From NCBI GenBank assembly GCA_963855995.1, contig OY979717.1:9358001-9422000 (forward strand): a stretch of DNA of 64,000 nucleotides, in the 5' to 3' direction. The translations under genes and the position numbers were made by a program. Positions within the stretch are counted from its first letter, which is position 1. Every line of letters starts with the position of its first letter. Positions 14,001 through 24,107 of the stretch are shown here, piece after piece. Origin of the DNA: Muricea muricata (Eukaryota; Cnidaria; Anthozoa; Malacalcyonacea; Plexauridae). Under the pieces are notes generated by a model. It was not told where the DNA came from and did no database searches. It saw only the letters and a program-made list of their open reading frames with translations.

Positions 14001-17000
14001 TGCATATCACAAAAACCTCATCCAATAATTGTTTATTATACCGTGGCAAAGTAAAAAAAATTAAAGTTATTCTCAAAGCAAAGTCAGCGGTGAGCAGACT
14101 AGTGGGAATGTGCTTGGCTTGACTGCAGGGCTCTTACCTCCAGTTAACTACCAGCCAAATAAATGTTGTACTAGATTTTGTTTACGTAGTACTTTTACTG
14201 AAGTATATTTTTCCAATACTTTTCTGTTACTTAAGTAAAATATTCAGCCAATACTTTTAGGTAATACTTATACTTTTACTTACAGTAGGTAAAATTTTCG
14301 GTCAGTACTTTGACTTCTACTTATTTAAAAATTGAAACGTTTCTATTTTCTTTTACTTAAGTAAAAAATTTGAGTACTTTGCTGAACACTGTTCGTACAT
14401 TCACGTGCTTGCCACAGAAATGTTGCGTGACTTTATGATTGCGAGACATGTTACACCTTGCAATTTCGCATGCAACTTATGTCGCAACAAAATTCCGAGA
14501 CGAGCTGCAGCATAACTTGGTGCAAGTGAAACAAACTATTGTTACATTGACCAAGACTGTATTTGTTTAGAAAATGAATAAATACTTTGTTGACATTGAA
14601 GATTAATTTTCAGACGAGGGATCTTGTCCAAAACGTCGAATAGACCCATACAAAAAATAGTTATCTATTATTTTTATAAATAGACCTTATTAATAATGGC
14701 GAGCATCGCGAAAAAGGACCGGCACGAGGACATCAAAGCGAGGTTAGTGAGGCCTCGTGAAGAAGGACGAGCATGCAGAGACTGATTTTGTATTTCACGC
14801 TTCGCGCTTTCACTAGCATCGCTTGGATGGTTTTATATGCTTTGTGTACTTTTGAATTATCTGTTTATATGCTTTGTGTAATTTTGAATTATCTGTTTAT
14901 ATGCTTTGTGTACTTTTGAATTATCTGTTTATACGCTTTGTGTAATTTTGGAATGCACTACTGACACTTGCTGGTCTCGTTCATTTAAGACCAGATTTTG
15001 CCAATCATAAACATACCTTTGCTAGTGTATCATAAGGGTTTTCATCGTCATTGGTTGCTTGAAGTCCTGGGCATTTATCACTGTCTTTCACACATATCAA
15101 GTGAAATGATTGGCTGCAAGCTGAACAAAATGATGGCGCATCAGTAAAACTGCAATCATTGACTTTGAAATTTAGAACACTTATATCTGAAAGCAATTGC
15201 GCTAAATTCACATGTAAACCCCCTCCCTTGTTGCTCTTTCAGCCAGGAACACTATTGGCGCCATCATAAAAAGACATTAACCGTTGCCATTGAGATTTTT
15301 TCCCGGACAAACAACATTGAAAAGGAGCAAATTGAGCAATCGGTCCAATATTCATGTTACTGGTTGTGTATGGAGATACAAATATAGAAAGATCCACAGT
15401 ACTGTGCAAAAGTGATGGGCGCCGTTTATGAAAAGCGTCTCTATTCTGTTGAGGTTCTTCCGATTTTTTTTTTGATAGATGACGCTGGAAGTCACTTTCC
15501 CACTCCATATACATGCATCACCTTTATAAACGTTGTTGTGCTAGTTAATATATACGTATGTTTCATCACATTCATAACCTATTTTGTTGCCGCAGAAGTG
15601 TCAAATCAAGATTTATACCAACATGCCTATAAGCTTTTCACAGTACTATGCAGGCTAGGCGGGCTTAGCTTGGATGCGTTGGCAAAAGTGACTGGAATAA
15701 AAAACTCGATTGCATGAGATAATTCATAATAGTGATTGATAACTTACTCAGACATTGATAAAGCAATTTCTGCTTTCCCCAAATGTAATCCGTACCTAAA
15801 GATATTGATTGAAAACGAAATTTATTGAACCCTAAGGAGGTTTATTTTAACAGCCTAAAGTGAATAAACACAAGGCAAACATAGTATGAAGATAAAAATA
15901 TGTAATATGATATTGTAGCAGCTAGAACAACTGGATCATGATAGAGGCAGCTAGAGTGTGGACGCCTGCCACCAAAGGATCTACAGTATATCTGTTTATC
16001 TGTACAGTATATCATGCTGGCACTGAAAAGGTTTTCATACAAAGAATGTGCCAAGAAAACCTCTCAAAGCATTAAAAAGAATCAGTCACGACTCCTTGCA
16101 CAGAAACTTCAATCATACAATTACCGTATGTAGTATTTTTCTTTAGATATCACTGTAACAAAGCTAATATGCCACTCCTTGAATGGACCTGACTTAACGG
16201 CACTAGTGCATGAATAGCTATAGCTATGCCTATACACGACTCGTCTTACTGTAGTTACAAAAGATTCTAATACTATATAGTCTTAATTAAAATACGTTTC
16301 AGCCTGTCCAACTGAGTGCTCAGCTCGGAGTTGAATAGAAATTTAAAGTGCTTGCAAAACAACTCCGATGATACACCTAGGCTAGATGGAACGGGTCGAT
16401 ACTAATCTTATTTTAGCTACTAAAAACACAAAGTGCTTTCGTGTAAACGTCGTTTTCATGTGACAATGTTTAAAAACTATGGGAAAATAATAAATTATGG
16501 TGGTTCAGTAATAGAATTCTCGCCTGCCACGCAAAAAGCCCTGGTTCGATTCCCGGTCAAGTAATGCATGGTATTTATGGGGCTGCTGTAACTGTCAATC
16601 AAAAGCCAATCTAACCATTAATGTATTATACCTTGTCGTATACTAGTATATGTTAGATGTTACTTAAGGTGGCAAAGTTAAATAAAAAGCTTCTTCTCTT
16701 ACAAAATCCACAGCAAGTTGGAGCTGACCGAGTGATCTTTTGAAATCCATGGCCATTGTAATCCAACGTTTCTGGAAATTCTACAAACACAATAAATTGT
16801 TATTTTATTGTCAATTAATGTAGCAAAGTTCCGGCGTCTACATGGTTATAAGATTAACCTAGAAATTTGTCAATCATATTGAGTCATTTGTTTTTTCAAA
16901 ATCATGTCTGGATAATTGAAGTTCTTTAAATTTGGAAATATGACCCATACGTAATTGCACCAAATACCACACCACACGTATAAAATATTTCCACTGATGC

Positions 17001-20000
17001 TGTGTAATATCTTTGTGTAATCTCTAATATCTCTAGTTACAGAAGTAATTAATTTTTATAAAAATCTTGAAATTTTCAGTTGTGTAAAATACAGTACTAT
17101 ATACATTAATAACTATTCATATAGCTATTCATACATTACATATGTAAATCACATCATCATGCTATCGAAAATTCTTGCATTACTTGTCTTGGTCATCTTA
17201 CTTTAACTTTAAAAAATGACCCGAATAAAAAAAATTTATACTTGCTGTCGGATGACGTCATCTTGCGTGCGTAGTATGACTGCAGACAGTGTGTAACCGT
17301 ACTGTCCGCAGTCCTAACGAGCGTAATGCACGTATACTTCACACAGTTCGCAGTTTAAACTTATCTAACAAGTTCTTTCAATATCTGTGCGGAACTTAAC
17401 TGTTTAAGGAGCTAAAATCTGCAACGTAAACATGCAGTACCAAAAGTGTGAACAATCTACCTTTTAAATATGCCAATTTTCTTGCGCAGTTACACAATAT
17501 AAGGTATTGTTACCGTATTTGAAGTCTGGAGCCCCCCCCAGATAAATCTAAAATTATTCATATTTCATTGTCGGGATGATAATTTCCATTCATGTGACTA
17601 ATTAAACACACAATTTCGACTGCTTTTCTTTTTCTCACTATATTTTGAATCTTCCACGCGTGCAGTTTAAGACCATGCATGTTTAAGTTTAAAGTTGGAT
17701 AACTGCTCAAAGCTATTCAAATACACAGAAATTAGAGTGAAAAAAGCGGGAGGGATGTATGATAGAATCGAAAACCAAACATAACAAGATAAATTATGTT
17801 TGTCTCTTCTCCTTAATCATAACACTTTCTTGGCTTCACGCGACTGGAATTCACTGAACATTGAAGTTAGAAACTTATTTTAGAAAGTCTTATTTTAAGG
17901 CAGCATTTTGTAAGTTTGCCAAAGCTACGCAAAGTTATCATTTTTGCATGAGATTATTTTGACGCTTTTGAATTCTAAACATAGCAAGTAAATATATCCT
18001 ACTATTTATAATATAATGCACATACAGGTACAAACAAATGAACAAAATAATATGAAAATGAAAAAAATCGCAAAAAGAAATTCAGTTTTGAATATTTATT
18101 AAGCACAGTGGTGACACATACTTGGCAATTTACTCAGGCTATGCTAATTTCAAGTTGTTATTATCAATATTCATTTTTTTTAGGTTTTCATGGTCAATAA
18201 ACACGAAACTATTTGCATATAATGAACAAAATATCGGGTGACCTATACTTTCAATAGGAACTAATACCATAGGTGGCCCAGAGAACGCTGCGTATTTCAT
18301 ATATTAAACCAATGAGTCGCGAGCGCCGCGCGAATAAAAACACGCAGCGTTCTAACTTCTCTGGGCTACCTATGCTAATGGTAATACTTCATTTTGTAAG
18401 TCTGTCTTGTAAGGGTACGCTTAGTGTGCATATCAATACAAAATCAGGCATTAGGTATCTTTTCAGTCAAAGTAAAGTCAGTTCAGTGCATCGATTGTGC
18501 CCACAAAATTGTACTGACAAGTTTATTTACATATTTCCATCTAAACAATACATAATTACACTTAATTGCAACAGTAAATTCCAAAGGTTCATATCATTGA
18601 AACTGAAAATTAAAATGTAACATTTAACATTGTAACATCAACATTTATCATGTATGAAAAAAAGAAATAAATTGAGCTTCTAATGTGATTATAGGACATT
18701 TATCAGAAAGCCTCTTCAGCCTACGTAATTAATAAAAAAATTGTCTTGTTCAATTTTCGGGACAATTAAATGACATAAAAAGTGATTTAAAAAAATACCC
18801 CATGAGTCCCATGCAGTCAGTGTGCATACCATAAAAGCAACTTGTCTTCATTTTTAATTGTAGTTAGAAATACAAACTAGCATTTTCAGTTTGAAAATAA
18901 TCAGCTAGTGCTGAGCAAACACAGGGTCTTGGCTAGAATATTAATTAGGAATGGGGAGTGTGCACCTTTTAAGGTATTAAAATACATTTGTGTTCTAATC
19001 ATGTAATTTCTCTTGAAATCAGGCTATTCTCTTGAAATAGTAAGGCAGAACACACATATATGAATATTTACTCCATCCAATCAAAGCTCTAGCTATGATA
19101 GGCTGTGGCTAATGACGGTAATAGTCAGCAGCCTGTTGCTATTTTAAGTAATGCTAAATTTTTTGACGTGATTGCAAACTAGACAACATTGTTCTTATGC
19201 TAGGGCTGTGTGCAGAAGTACTACAGTAACAGCCTGGATATTAGGTTAGCTACACAACAAAAATCAACAAATTTGAAGATCAGTTAACTGTTGGTATATA
19301 AAAATGAACACAACTTAGAATGAACTACTGTTCTAGCTATTGTGCTTAGCTGGCCTTATAATTAACAGCTCTGATACTGATTACAATTTACAGGGTAAAT
19401 TTATGACAGTCAAAGTGAATGTTCCGTTATACTTAAAAATGGTTGGTTGGACAAACAATCCTGAATATGTTTCAAATTCAAGAATGGGTAAGATAAATTG
19501 AAGAATGAGTCGGACATAACCTGGGATCAACCAGGTTGCTTTCCACCAGCTTTAGAACAAAAACTATCTAGTTGTAGTTACAATGACTAAATATATCATT
19601 ATCATCTAATTAGTATCAATGAATCAAAACAATATATTGTGTTTAATGATACCCTAGCTAGAAATAAGCTAATCTGAGGTTGGGTACAACTGAAATCTGA
19701 ACTGTGCAGACTTTTGCCACATGCACAAGAAAAATAAACGCCTAATTGGAGGTTAGGTTGGACAATGTCCATTACCAACCAATATATATAGGTATTACAT
19801 GATGGAGGTGATATCAGTTTTTTCACCCAAGGGACAATATCATAAAAAAGAACTGAATGATATTGCTAAATCTCAAATGTGATAACCTATTTATCACATA
19901 CTTGTGCCTTTATCCGAAGTGAAAATCACTTTTTTTTCAAATTATTAATTATTTGGATGGGACATATATATAGTTTTTATGTCACCATTTTATCAACCTG

Positions 20001-21947
20001 ATGAAGGCACAAATTAGTGCTGTGCACCAGAGCCGGACGGCCGGAGTTTTGCCCTATTTTGACAGGGCCGGATTTTGTTCACCTTCGGCAAACTTCGGCA
20101 GCACTTATTTGTGCAGCAAACTTCAATCATAGATCAACAAAAAAACTAACTTCATCGACGAAAAAGTAAATACAGCCTAATACGGCTTGCCACAAACATA
20201 AAAATTATAATTATGGTATTTTATGTCATTTTTGTAACTGTGATGTCCGCAAACTGGTAAAGTGCTTGAAAATTTTGTCTGAAAATTTCATCAAACGCTG
20301 CTACACTATGCTTAAAATTGTCAACAAGAAAGGTCGAATATGTGTTTTTAAGAATAACTGAAACATAACTATTTAACTGTATGTTTTTCCAGAAGAGAAA
20401 ATGCGTCTCGTTTTGCAAATACAATACCGTGCATCATGCATATTACAAAATGTTAATGCAAAGAATGCGAAGTGTTAAATAAAAAACAAAGACGGTGTTT
20501 CCACTTTAAACTGTAAAAATTTCCAATTTTGACAAATTTGCACACAAGCTTGAAATTTTCTGCCGGAGCCAAAGTTTTTTTTGCCGGAGCCAGAGCCAAA
20601 GGTAAAAAAAACTGAAGCTTGCACAGTTCTAGCACAAATATGTGTTAATATAGGGTATGACCACAGAAATAATAGGATATAGGATGCACATTCAGTCACA
20701 TATCATATCTCCACTCCATGCCCTCAAAATCCACCATATGGGATTTGACCAGGAGTGTGTATAAACATGTTATTGAGCATGTAAAATTCTTTGTCGCAGA
20801 AGATTGAGAAGACCACATTGCCCTCCATTTTCTGGAGACAAAATATTTACTGAGAAAAAACATACACATTCTACTATTTTTATGGGCCAGACCGATATTT
20901 TGCATTTACTTTGATTCACAGACTATCCAGAATTGCACACAAGACATTAATTGCATTTCAAAAACGATAACAATTATCATAAAAAATCAATAACAAGACA
21001 TTTTACTACCAGATCGAAATCCACCACGTACAATCATTTTCTGAAATTATTTCTCAATTGCAGGTACATAAAATTTCCACAATAATCATTTGCATAATTC
21101 TATCATAAACTTTAAGCACCTGTGGAAACTGAGGCAAGTCAACAGGGAATCATGCATACAAATGAATAAATGAGGAAGTTCTAAATTGCCAAAGAACATA
21201 AATTTACAATTACACATGACTGTTTGCATTAAAAAGTTAATTTCAAATCATATTTTGAACTACAATGAGCTTTATATATTAGGACACTTTTAAATGTGAT
21301 TCTTGCTTGCCAATGCACAGACAAGCTGGGTGTGTTGCATCAAAATGCTTAGCTAAGAATGAATATCCAGTATTATAATATCCACCACAAATTTATTTCG
21401 AAAAAGGCATAAAACATATATTGAAAAATAACATATATCATTTTCTCGAAAATTTATTAATCTGATTAATATTAGCCTGAACTCGTACGATCATATTTTT
21501 AGTTGTACTTGATATATTATGTACAACAAACACTATGGCCATAATGGGAAATAAACACAAATCACTCTGTTAAAACTTATCTTGCATAAATTGAGCTTCT
21601 AATGTATCTATACGCGATAGCACTCGAATCAAACATCTCCACGGATAGTGATAGTACAAGTGACTTCTGCACTTTCACTAAAGCAAACACGGAAGGACAA
21701 GGCAATTGTCTAAATGCTTAAAAGGTAATCATATTTTAATACAAGACATCATACCTACAATTTCTTTTAGGTAGTTACCAGGAATTTGTCCACGTTGTTT
21801 TGTCCTAGTATTTTCCCCTTCTATCCACTCTGCTAGGTTAAATGGTCTTTTGACCAACACAACATCACCGACTCTCAGTTCGATCTCATCCAACTGCTCT
21901 GGATTAAAATTATATAATGCCGTGAAGGAGGCATACCCAGTCGCCAT
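2890..21947 (-). CDS. PI3-kinase p85-like regulatory subunit, N-terminal two thirds (SH3-C1-SAM-C1-RhoGAP), 3' end beyond window
   Basis: Exons (minus): 21947-21755, 16780-16703, 15186-15017, 13156-12944, then an exon I could not find, 10832-10722, 10408-10325, 8075-7914, 6548-6387, 5347-5296, 4943-4866, 3590-3501, 2993-2890. Reading phase is continuous across every listed junction except the one gap between 12944 and 10832. The start ATG at 21947 has an in-frame TAA 27 bp upstream and no AG between, so it is the initiator. Domains: SH3 (residues 1-65; ALYNF...ELRVGD...GQIPGNYLKEI, closest to p85 SH3), a split atypical C1, SAM, a canonical C1, then RhoGAP/BH. Known p85 proteins bind p110 through SH2/inter-SH2 regions; those would lie left of position 2890. 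Vertebrate p85 lacks C1 and SAM, so this order is notable. It could be another SH3-RhoGAP adaptor, but SH3 and BH both match p85 best by memory. Confidence 0.75.
3230..3335. mobile_element. Decayed copy of the COA7-intron hAT MITE
   Basis: This stretch shares AATTTCTTTTGAAAT, GATGGTCTGTGAACAC and the flanking GGAGGGGC/GCCCC words with 36943-37097, but has lost recognisable tips. It lies between RhoGAP exons of the p85-like gene. Confidence 0.55.
3755..4183. mobile_element. 429-bp element flanked by TTAA
   Basis: Perfect 15-bp inverted repeats AGGAGCAGTGTCACC end the element, and TTAA flanks it on both sides (3751-3754, 4184-4187). A TTAA duplication is the hallmark of piggyBac-type insertion; the ends do not start with CCC, so the family is an inference. 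It lies in the intron between exons 4943-4866 and 3590-3501 of the p85-like gene. Confidence 0.7.
5053..5276. mobile_element. ~224-bp palindromic MITE
   Basis: GGGGTTTTGCTAAAAGG on the left faces CCTTTTAGCAAAACGCC on the right. An inner pair GCCTCGTTCTTTC / GAAAGAACGAGGC gives a long hairpin. It lies about 20 bp from the proposed 52-bp RhoGAP exon. Confidence 0.65.
5668..5713. repeat. (GCCGA)n microsatellite
   Basis: About nine copies of the pentamer CCGAG in an AT-rich intron. Confidence 0.95.
6584..6830. mobile_element. 247-bp MITE, family with the copy at 26 kb
   Basis: Ends ATTCACCGTTGCAAAAAAGATGG and its near-complement at 6808-6830 enclose arms containing ATTTTACCAGA.TGCA. The interior CCTATTGTCTTCTGTC and TTAATTTGC words also occur in the copy at about 25990-26222. 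It begins only about 36 bp upstream of RhoGAP exon 6548-6387, in the intron. Confidence 0.65.
9394..9449. repeat. (GACT)n microsatellite
   Basis: About 13 copies of the tetramer with one CCTG interruption near the right end. Confidence 0.95.
10325..10832 (-). CDS. p85-like gene, two exons: canonical C1 domain
   Basis: Exons 10832-10722 and 10408-10325 together give a complete C1 domain with the pattern H-x12-C-x2-C-x13-C-x2-C-x4-H-x2-C-x8-C (HSFVVQTF...WCHECGQILFGLVRQGLQC, then KCELVCHRKC). All eight zinc ligands are present and the QG before the third cysteine is conserved. It joins the RhoGAP exon at 8075 in phase (G|AT). Combined with a RhoGAP domain this resembles chimaerin order, but the N-terminal SH3 argues for p85. 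Confidence 0.8.
11849..12164. mobile_element. ~316-bp foldback MITE
   Basis: The ends ATAGACCTTTCCGGTAATTAC and GTAACTACCGGAAAGGTCTAT are inverted, and the arms include TTAGGACCACCTTAAA and its complement. The centre has a second hairpin (ACGAAACCGAGGCTGAG/CTCAGCCTCGTTTTCGT). It lies between SAM and C1 exons of the p85-like gene, the interval where one exon is missing from my model. Confidence 0.65.
12256..12352. repeat. ~22-bp tandem repeat, four to five copies
   Basis: The unit is TCGGGAAACATCGGCAGTC with A/G changes. It lies next to the foldback MITE at 11849-12164. Confidence 0.8.
12944..13156 (-). CDS. p85-like gene, exon 4: SAM domain
   Basis: A 213-bp phase 0/0 exon with CTTCCTAG acceptor and GTAAGT donor. 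The 71 residues fit a SAM domain: start WSVEDVIFWM, central GRQLLALDAMKLEHMGI, and C-terminal helix HRKMILSCINEL. It follows the C1 exon in frame. SAM domains mediate oligomerisation or protein contacts. The next exon (10832) is in phase 1, so at least one exon of length 3n+1 is missing from my model between 12943 and 10833. Confidence 0.75.
13882..14040. mobile_element. ~159-bp palindromic MITE
   Basis: Arms ATAATAAAACAATTATCGGA and CCAATAATTGTTTATTAT fold back, with TTTTTGTGATATGCGGAATTA paired to TAATTCTGCATATCACAAAA. A similar GATAACTCAGTTATCTGC hairpin lies at about 13518-13560. Confidence 0.65.
14150..14395. repeat. hAT-like remnant rich in TACTTTTACTTAAGTAA words
   Basis: TACTTTTACTTAAGTAAAA-type words recur, and the right side ends AAGTACTCAAA...CAGTGTTCAGC on the minus strand, which is the style of a hAT terminus. 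I see no matching left end or target duplication. Confidence 0.4.
14833..14955. repeat. ~32-bp tandem repeat, four copies
   Basis: The unit TATGCTTTGTGTACTTTTGA plus ATTATCTGTT repeats nearly exactly four times. It lies between the C1 and SAM exons of the p85-like gene. Confidence 0.85.
15017..16780 (-). CDS. p85-like gene, exons 2-3: atypical C1 domain
   Basis: Exon 16780-16703 gives the first half of a C1 (zinc-binding) domain: HGFQKITRSAPTCCGF. Exon 15186-15017 gives the second half with the pattern C-x2-C-x4-H-x2-C-x6-C (FCSACSQSFHLICVKDSDKC) plus an acidic linker. The two exons join in phase, but the second cysteine of the first CxxC pair is then missing and the loop is longer than usual, so either the domain is degenerate or a small in-phase exon lies between. 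C1 domains bind diacylglycerol or act as protein-interaction folds; this one looks atypical and probably does not bind lipid. Confidence 0.6.
16494..16567 (+). pseudogene. tRNA-Gly(GCC)-like relic, possibly a SINE head
   Basis: TGGTTCAGTAATAGAATTCT, CGCCTGCCACGC (anticodon loop with GCC) and GGTTCGATTCCCGG (T arm) match animal tRNA-Gly closely. The acceptor stem (ATTATGG against a 3' side reading TCAAGTAATGCA) and the lower anticodon stem (CTCGC against GCAAA) no longer pair. The A and B boxes of the internal promoter remain. It sits in an intron of the p85-like gene, so it is a pseudogene or a tRNA-derived short retroposon. Confidence 0.8.
18268..18374. mobile_element. 107-bp MITE, CATAGGTGGCCC family
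   Basis: Inverted ends CATAGGTGGCCCAGAGAA and TTCTCTGGGCTACCTATG enclose a short GC-rich hairpin (GAACGCTGCGT/ACGCAGCGTTC). The flanks CTAATAC and CTAATGG match at five of seven positions, a decayed duplication. It lies in intron 1 of the p85-like gene and is related to the copies at 23843 and 28883. Confidence 0.65.
20015..20631. mobile_element. 617-bp hAT-type element
   Basis: The ends are TAGTGCTGTGCACC (left) and TTGCACAGTTCTA (right). An exact 8-bp duplication GCACAAAT occurs at 20007-20014 and 20632-20639. Subterminal GCCGGAGCC and CTTCGGCA words repeat near both ends. No transposase is present. It lies in intron 1 of the p85-like gene. Confidence 0.75.
21755..21947 (-). CDS. p85-like gene, exon 1: SH3 domain
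   Basis: This first coding exon encodes one SH3 domain of about 65 residues, with the ALYxF motif, the acidic RT loop (EQLDEIELRVGD) and the closing PGNYLKEI segment. The region before PGNY (WIEG...TKQRGQ) has the long insertion typical of p85 SH3 domains. It ends in phase 1 at a GTATGA donor and joins 16780 in frame. The stop codon of the upstream gene lies only 193 bp before this ATG, so the promoter or 5' UTR is very short or overlaps that gene. Confidence 0.8.
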
Positions 21948-22140
21948 AGCCGCATAAACAAAGCCAGGAATTTACATTTTGTGAATATTTGTGTCAAGAA
22001 ATAATCCACATGGTCCCAATTGACGAGAATCGTGCCAAAACATGGTAAATTCGAACATTGCTTTGAACTTTTCAGCCTGACACGGTACACTCTGATCCTG
22101 TGCTGATTGTTCATTATGTCTGCTTCCACTTCAAAGAAAT

Positions 22141-22445
22141 TTACATGAGGGAATGAATATTTATAGTATACCCCTCTTCCCCTCGGGCTGGTTGTTTTAG
22201 TTTCTGTAGTTCTACACCTCCCTTTCCAAATATTGATCTAGACACGATTTCTGAAGAAATACCTGCAAAATTGTCAATAAGATGCTAGGAAATCTCTTTT
22301 GGATCTTAAGCTAACCTGTTTGTGAACAACGTTCCTGGACCTGGGCGACAAGCATCGCAAGGCCTAGATCAGTTGGTAGGTTTAGCGTAACGTCACCTCG
22401 CGTAACGTGAACCTCTGTTAGCAAAATTGATGCGCACTCCATGCA
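22141..22445 (-). CDS. Last two exons of an unrecognised gene
   Basis: Exon 22445-22316 (acceptor TTTGTAG, donor GTTAGC) encodes a stretch beginning CMECASILLTEVHVT and ending in ERCSQTG; exon 22262-22141 (acceptor TTTTGCAG) follows in phase 1 and ends at a TAA after NIHSLM. About 83 residues are visible; no domain is recognised. Codon-scale continuity and good splice sites argue for real coding. The stop is 193 bp upstream of the p85-like start codon on the same strand. A phase-compatible upstream exon may exist at about 35.9 kb, across the large transposon block. Confidence 0.5.
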
Positions 22446-23412
22446 CTACAAATAATCATTTAAATTGATTAAACCAGAATATGTATAGCACCGATCATCG
22501 ACATCAATTTCTTTTCAGTTAATTAAACGTTTAGTAGAAAGAGTCTTCGAATTCAGTGCTTACAATACATGAATGGAGGAGTGCCCCCACCTACTCCCTT
22601 CAATGATCCTCCATGACTGAACTGACCCACAACTATGGTCGTAAAACTGTTGTCTACAAGTTAATTGATACGATTAAGTCTGTTACTGCAGCATCTTATT
22701 TTAATGCTTTGTTAAGATATTTCATTTTCTGCGAAAGATAGTGGAATTGGCAGATGCCATTTACGTGCAATTAGATACATTTGACGTCTTTGTTTTGACG
22801 ACTGGCCATGAATTGCTGCACGCAAAATAAATATGTGCTCTTTGTTTCAAGTTATTTTATTAAATCGAACAAGTTATATAATAGACTCAGTGAATAAAAA
22901 AATCTTCACAGTAAAAATGCTTTAAAAACCTTAAAGTTGGTTGCCAGCCTACAGTTTTTTCAAAGAAACCTCTTGCCATATGGAAACTATGTTTAATTTA
23001 TAAGACGTTACTGTCTTATTGAGTTTTACTTGTGTAAGATAATAAGTAGACCTATTTGTATCATTTGACGTATGTACTAGCTTTAAGTAGTTTAGGGAAA
23101 ACGCCAAAGATAGTGGGGTCAGGTGTCATATTAGCGAGAAGGGCGAAAGAACCTGTCCGTGTGATCATGAAGAGAACGTTTACTATTTAATGTACAGCAG
23201 GAGTGCTTTATCAGATCTGATTAAGCACGAATTGTGAGCATTTTAAATGGCTTTAAAAACGATCCATTTTATACCCATCTTGTCAGTTTGTATAGATGTC
23301 GTAGAAGCTGAGAAAATCGAGGCAACTAGATAACCAGAATAACCTACGTCTCCGTCCCATAGTCTTAGCGGGTGGGGCTAGTAATATTATAAATTCTTTC
23401 TCAATTTGGTAA
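22446..23412. other. Gene-free stretch left of the hAT-bounded block
   Basis: No exon is supported. It contains one copy of the dispersed repeat (about 23218-23290). If the exon at 35.9 kb belongs to the gene ending at 22141, this is intron. Confidence 0.5.
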
Positions 23413-23842
23413 ATTTTGATCAGGGTTGGTAACTTGGCTTTTTTAAGGCCAAATAACTCGATTTTGGCTTTTTTATTTCTTTTTTGGCCTTGAAAAAAAT
23501 GTTTGGCCTTTTGGCCTTTTTATCGTTTGACAAGATTTAAGGTGGCTCCCTACAGTTGCAGGGCAGATCTATATAGATCAGTGTGGAGCTTCGCCGACCG
23601 GCAAATGTCAATGAACGACACATGAAAAGTTGTTTTTTGAGGTTTTTCTACGGCGAAATCACCAAGTGGTGTGTACATGATAAAAAATTTGTGAAACCTA
23701 AACAGTATGTATGTTTTCAACTGTTTTTTTTCTGTTTTCCGACCGCGTTTTCGTCAGCTTTTACGGTTGGCTCATTTTGAAATATTTTTCGTATGTCGAG
23801 TCGAAATTTTATCACGTCAGCAATGATTTTATGGATTTTAAC

Positions 23843-23984
23843 CATAGGCGGCCCAATTCAGTGTGTAGTTTCATATAGAGATCAGTAGCGTATTGTATAT
23901 TGTAGCGTATATAAAATTTTATATATGTAAACAATACGCTACTGATCTCTATATGAAACTACACACTGAATTGGGCCGCCTATG
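23843..23984. mobile_element. 142-bp MITE, CATAGGCGGCCC family
   Basis: It is an almost complete hairpin: arms of about 60 bp beginning CATAGGCGGCCCAATTCAGT meet at an AT-rich centre. TTTTAAC flanks both sides (23836-23842, 23985-23991). The right half plus about 110 bp of flank is repeated almost exactly at 33.54-33.74 kb. Confidence 0.8.
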
Positions 23985-24107
23985 TTTTAACCTCGATTAT
24001 CCGCTGTTTCCTTCGGTGAATTTTTTTAAAACTACGTCATATTGTTATATCTAGGGTAAGACATATTTGTATTAAAAAATCAACAAATGCCTTTGTTTTA
24101 ATAAGAC

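Larger units (their letters stand above)
16800..21750. other. Intron 1 of the p85-like gene
   Basis: Nearly 5 kb of AT-rich sequence between the SH3 and first C1 exons. It contains the MITE at 18268-18374 and the hAT element at 20015-20631, but no other supported coding sequence. A poly-C/G run is at about 17530. Confidence 0.7.

Noticed and set aside
16494..16567. Functional tRNA-Gly gene
   Set aside because: The acceptor stem and part of the anticodon stem do not pair, so it is a relic or SINE head.
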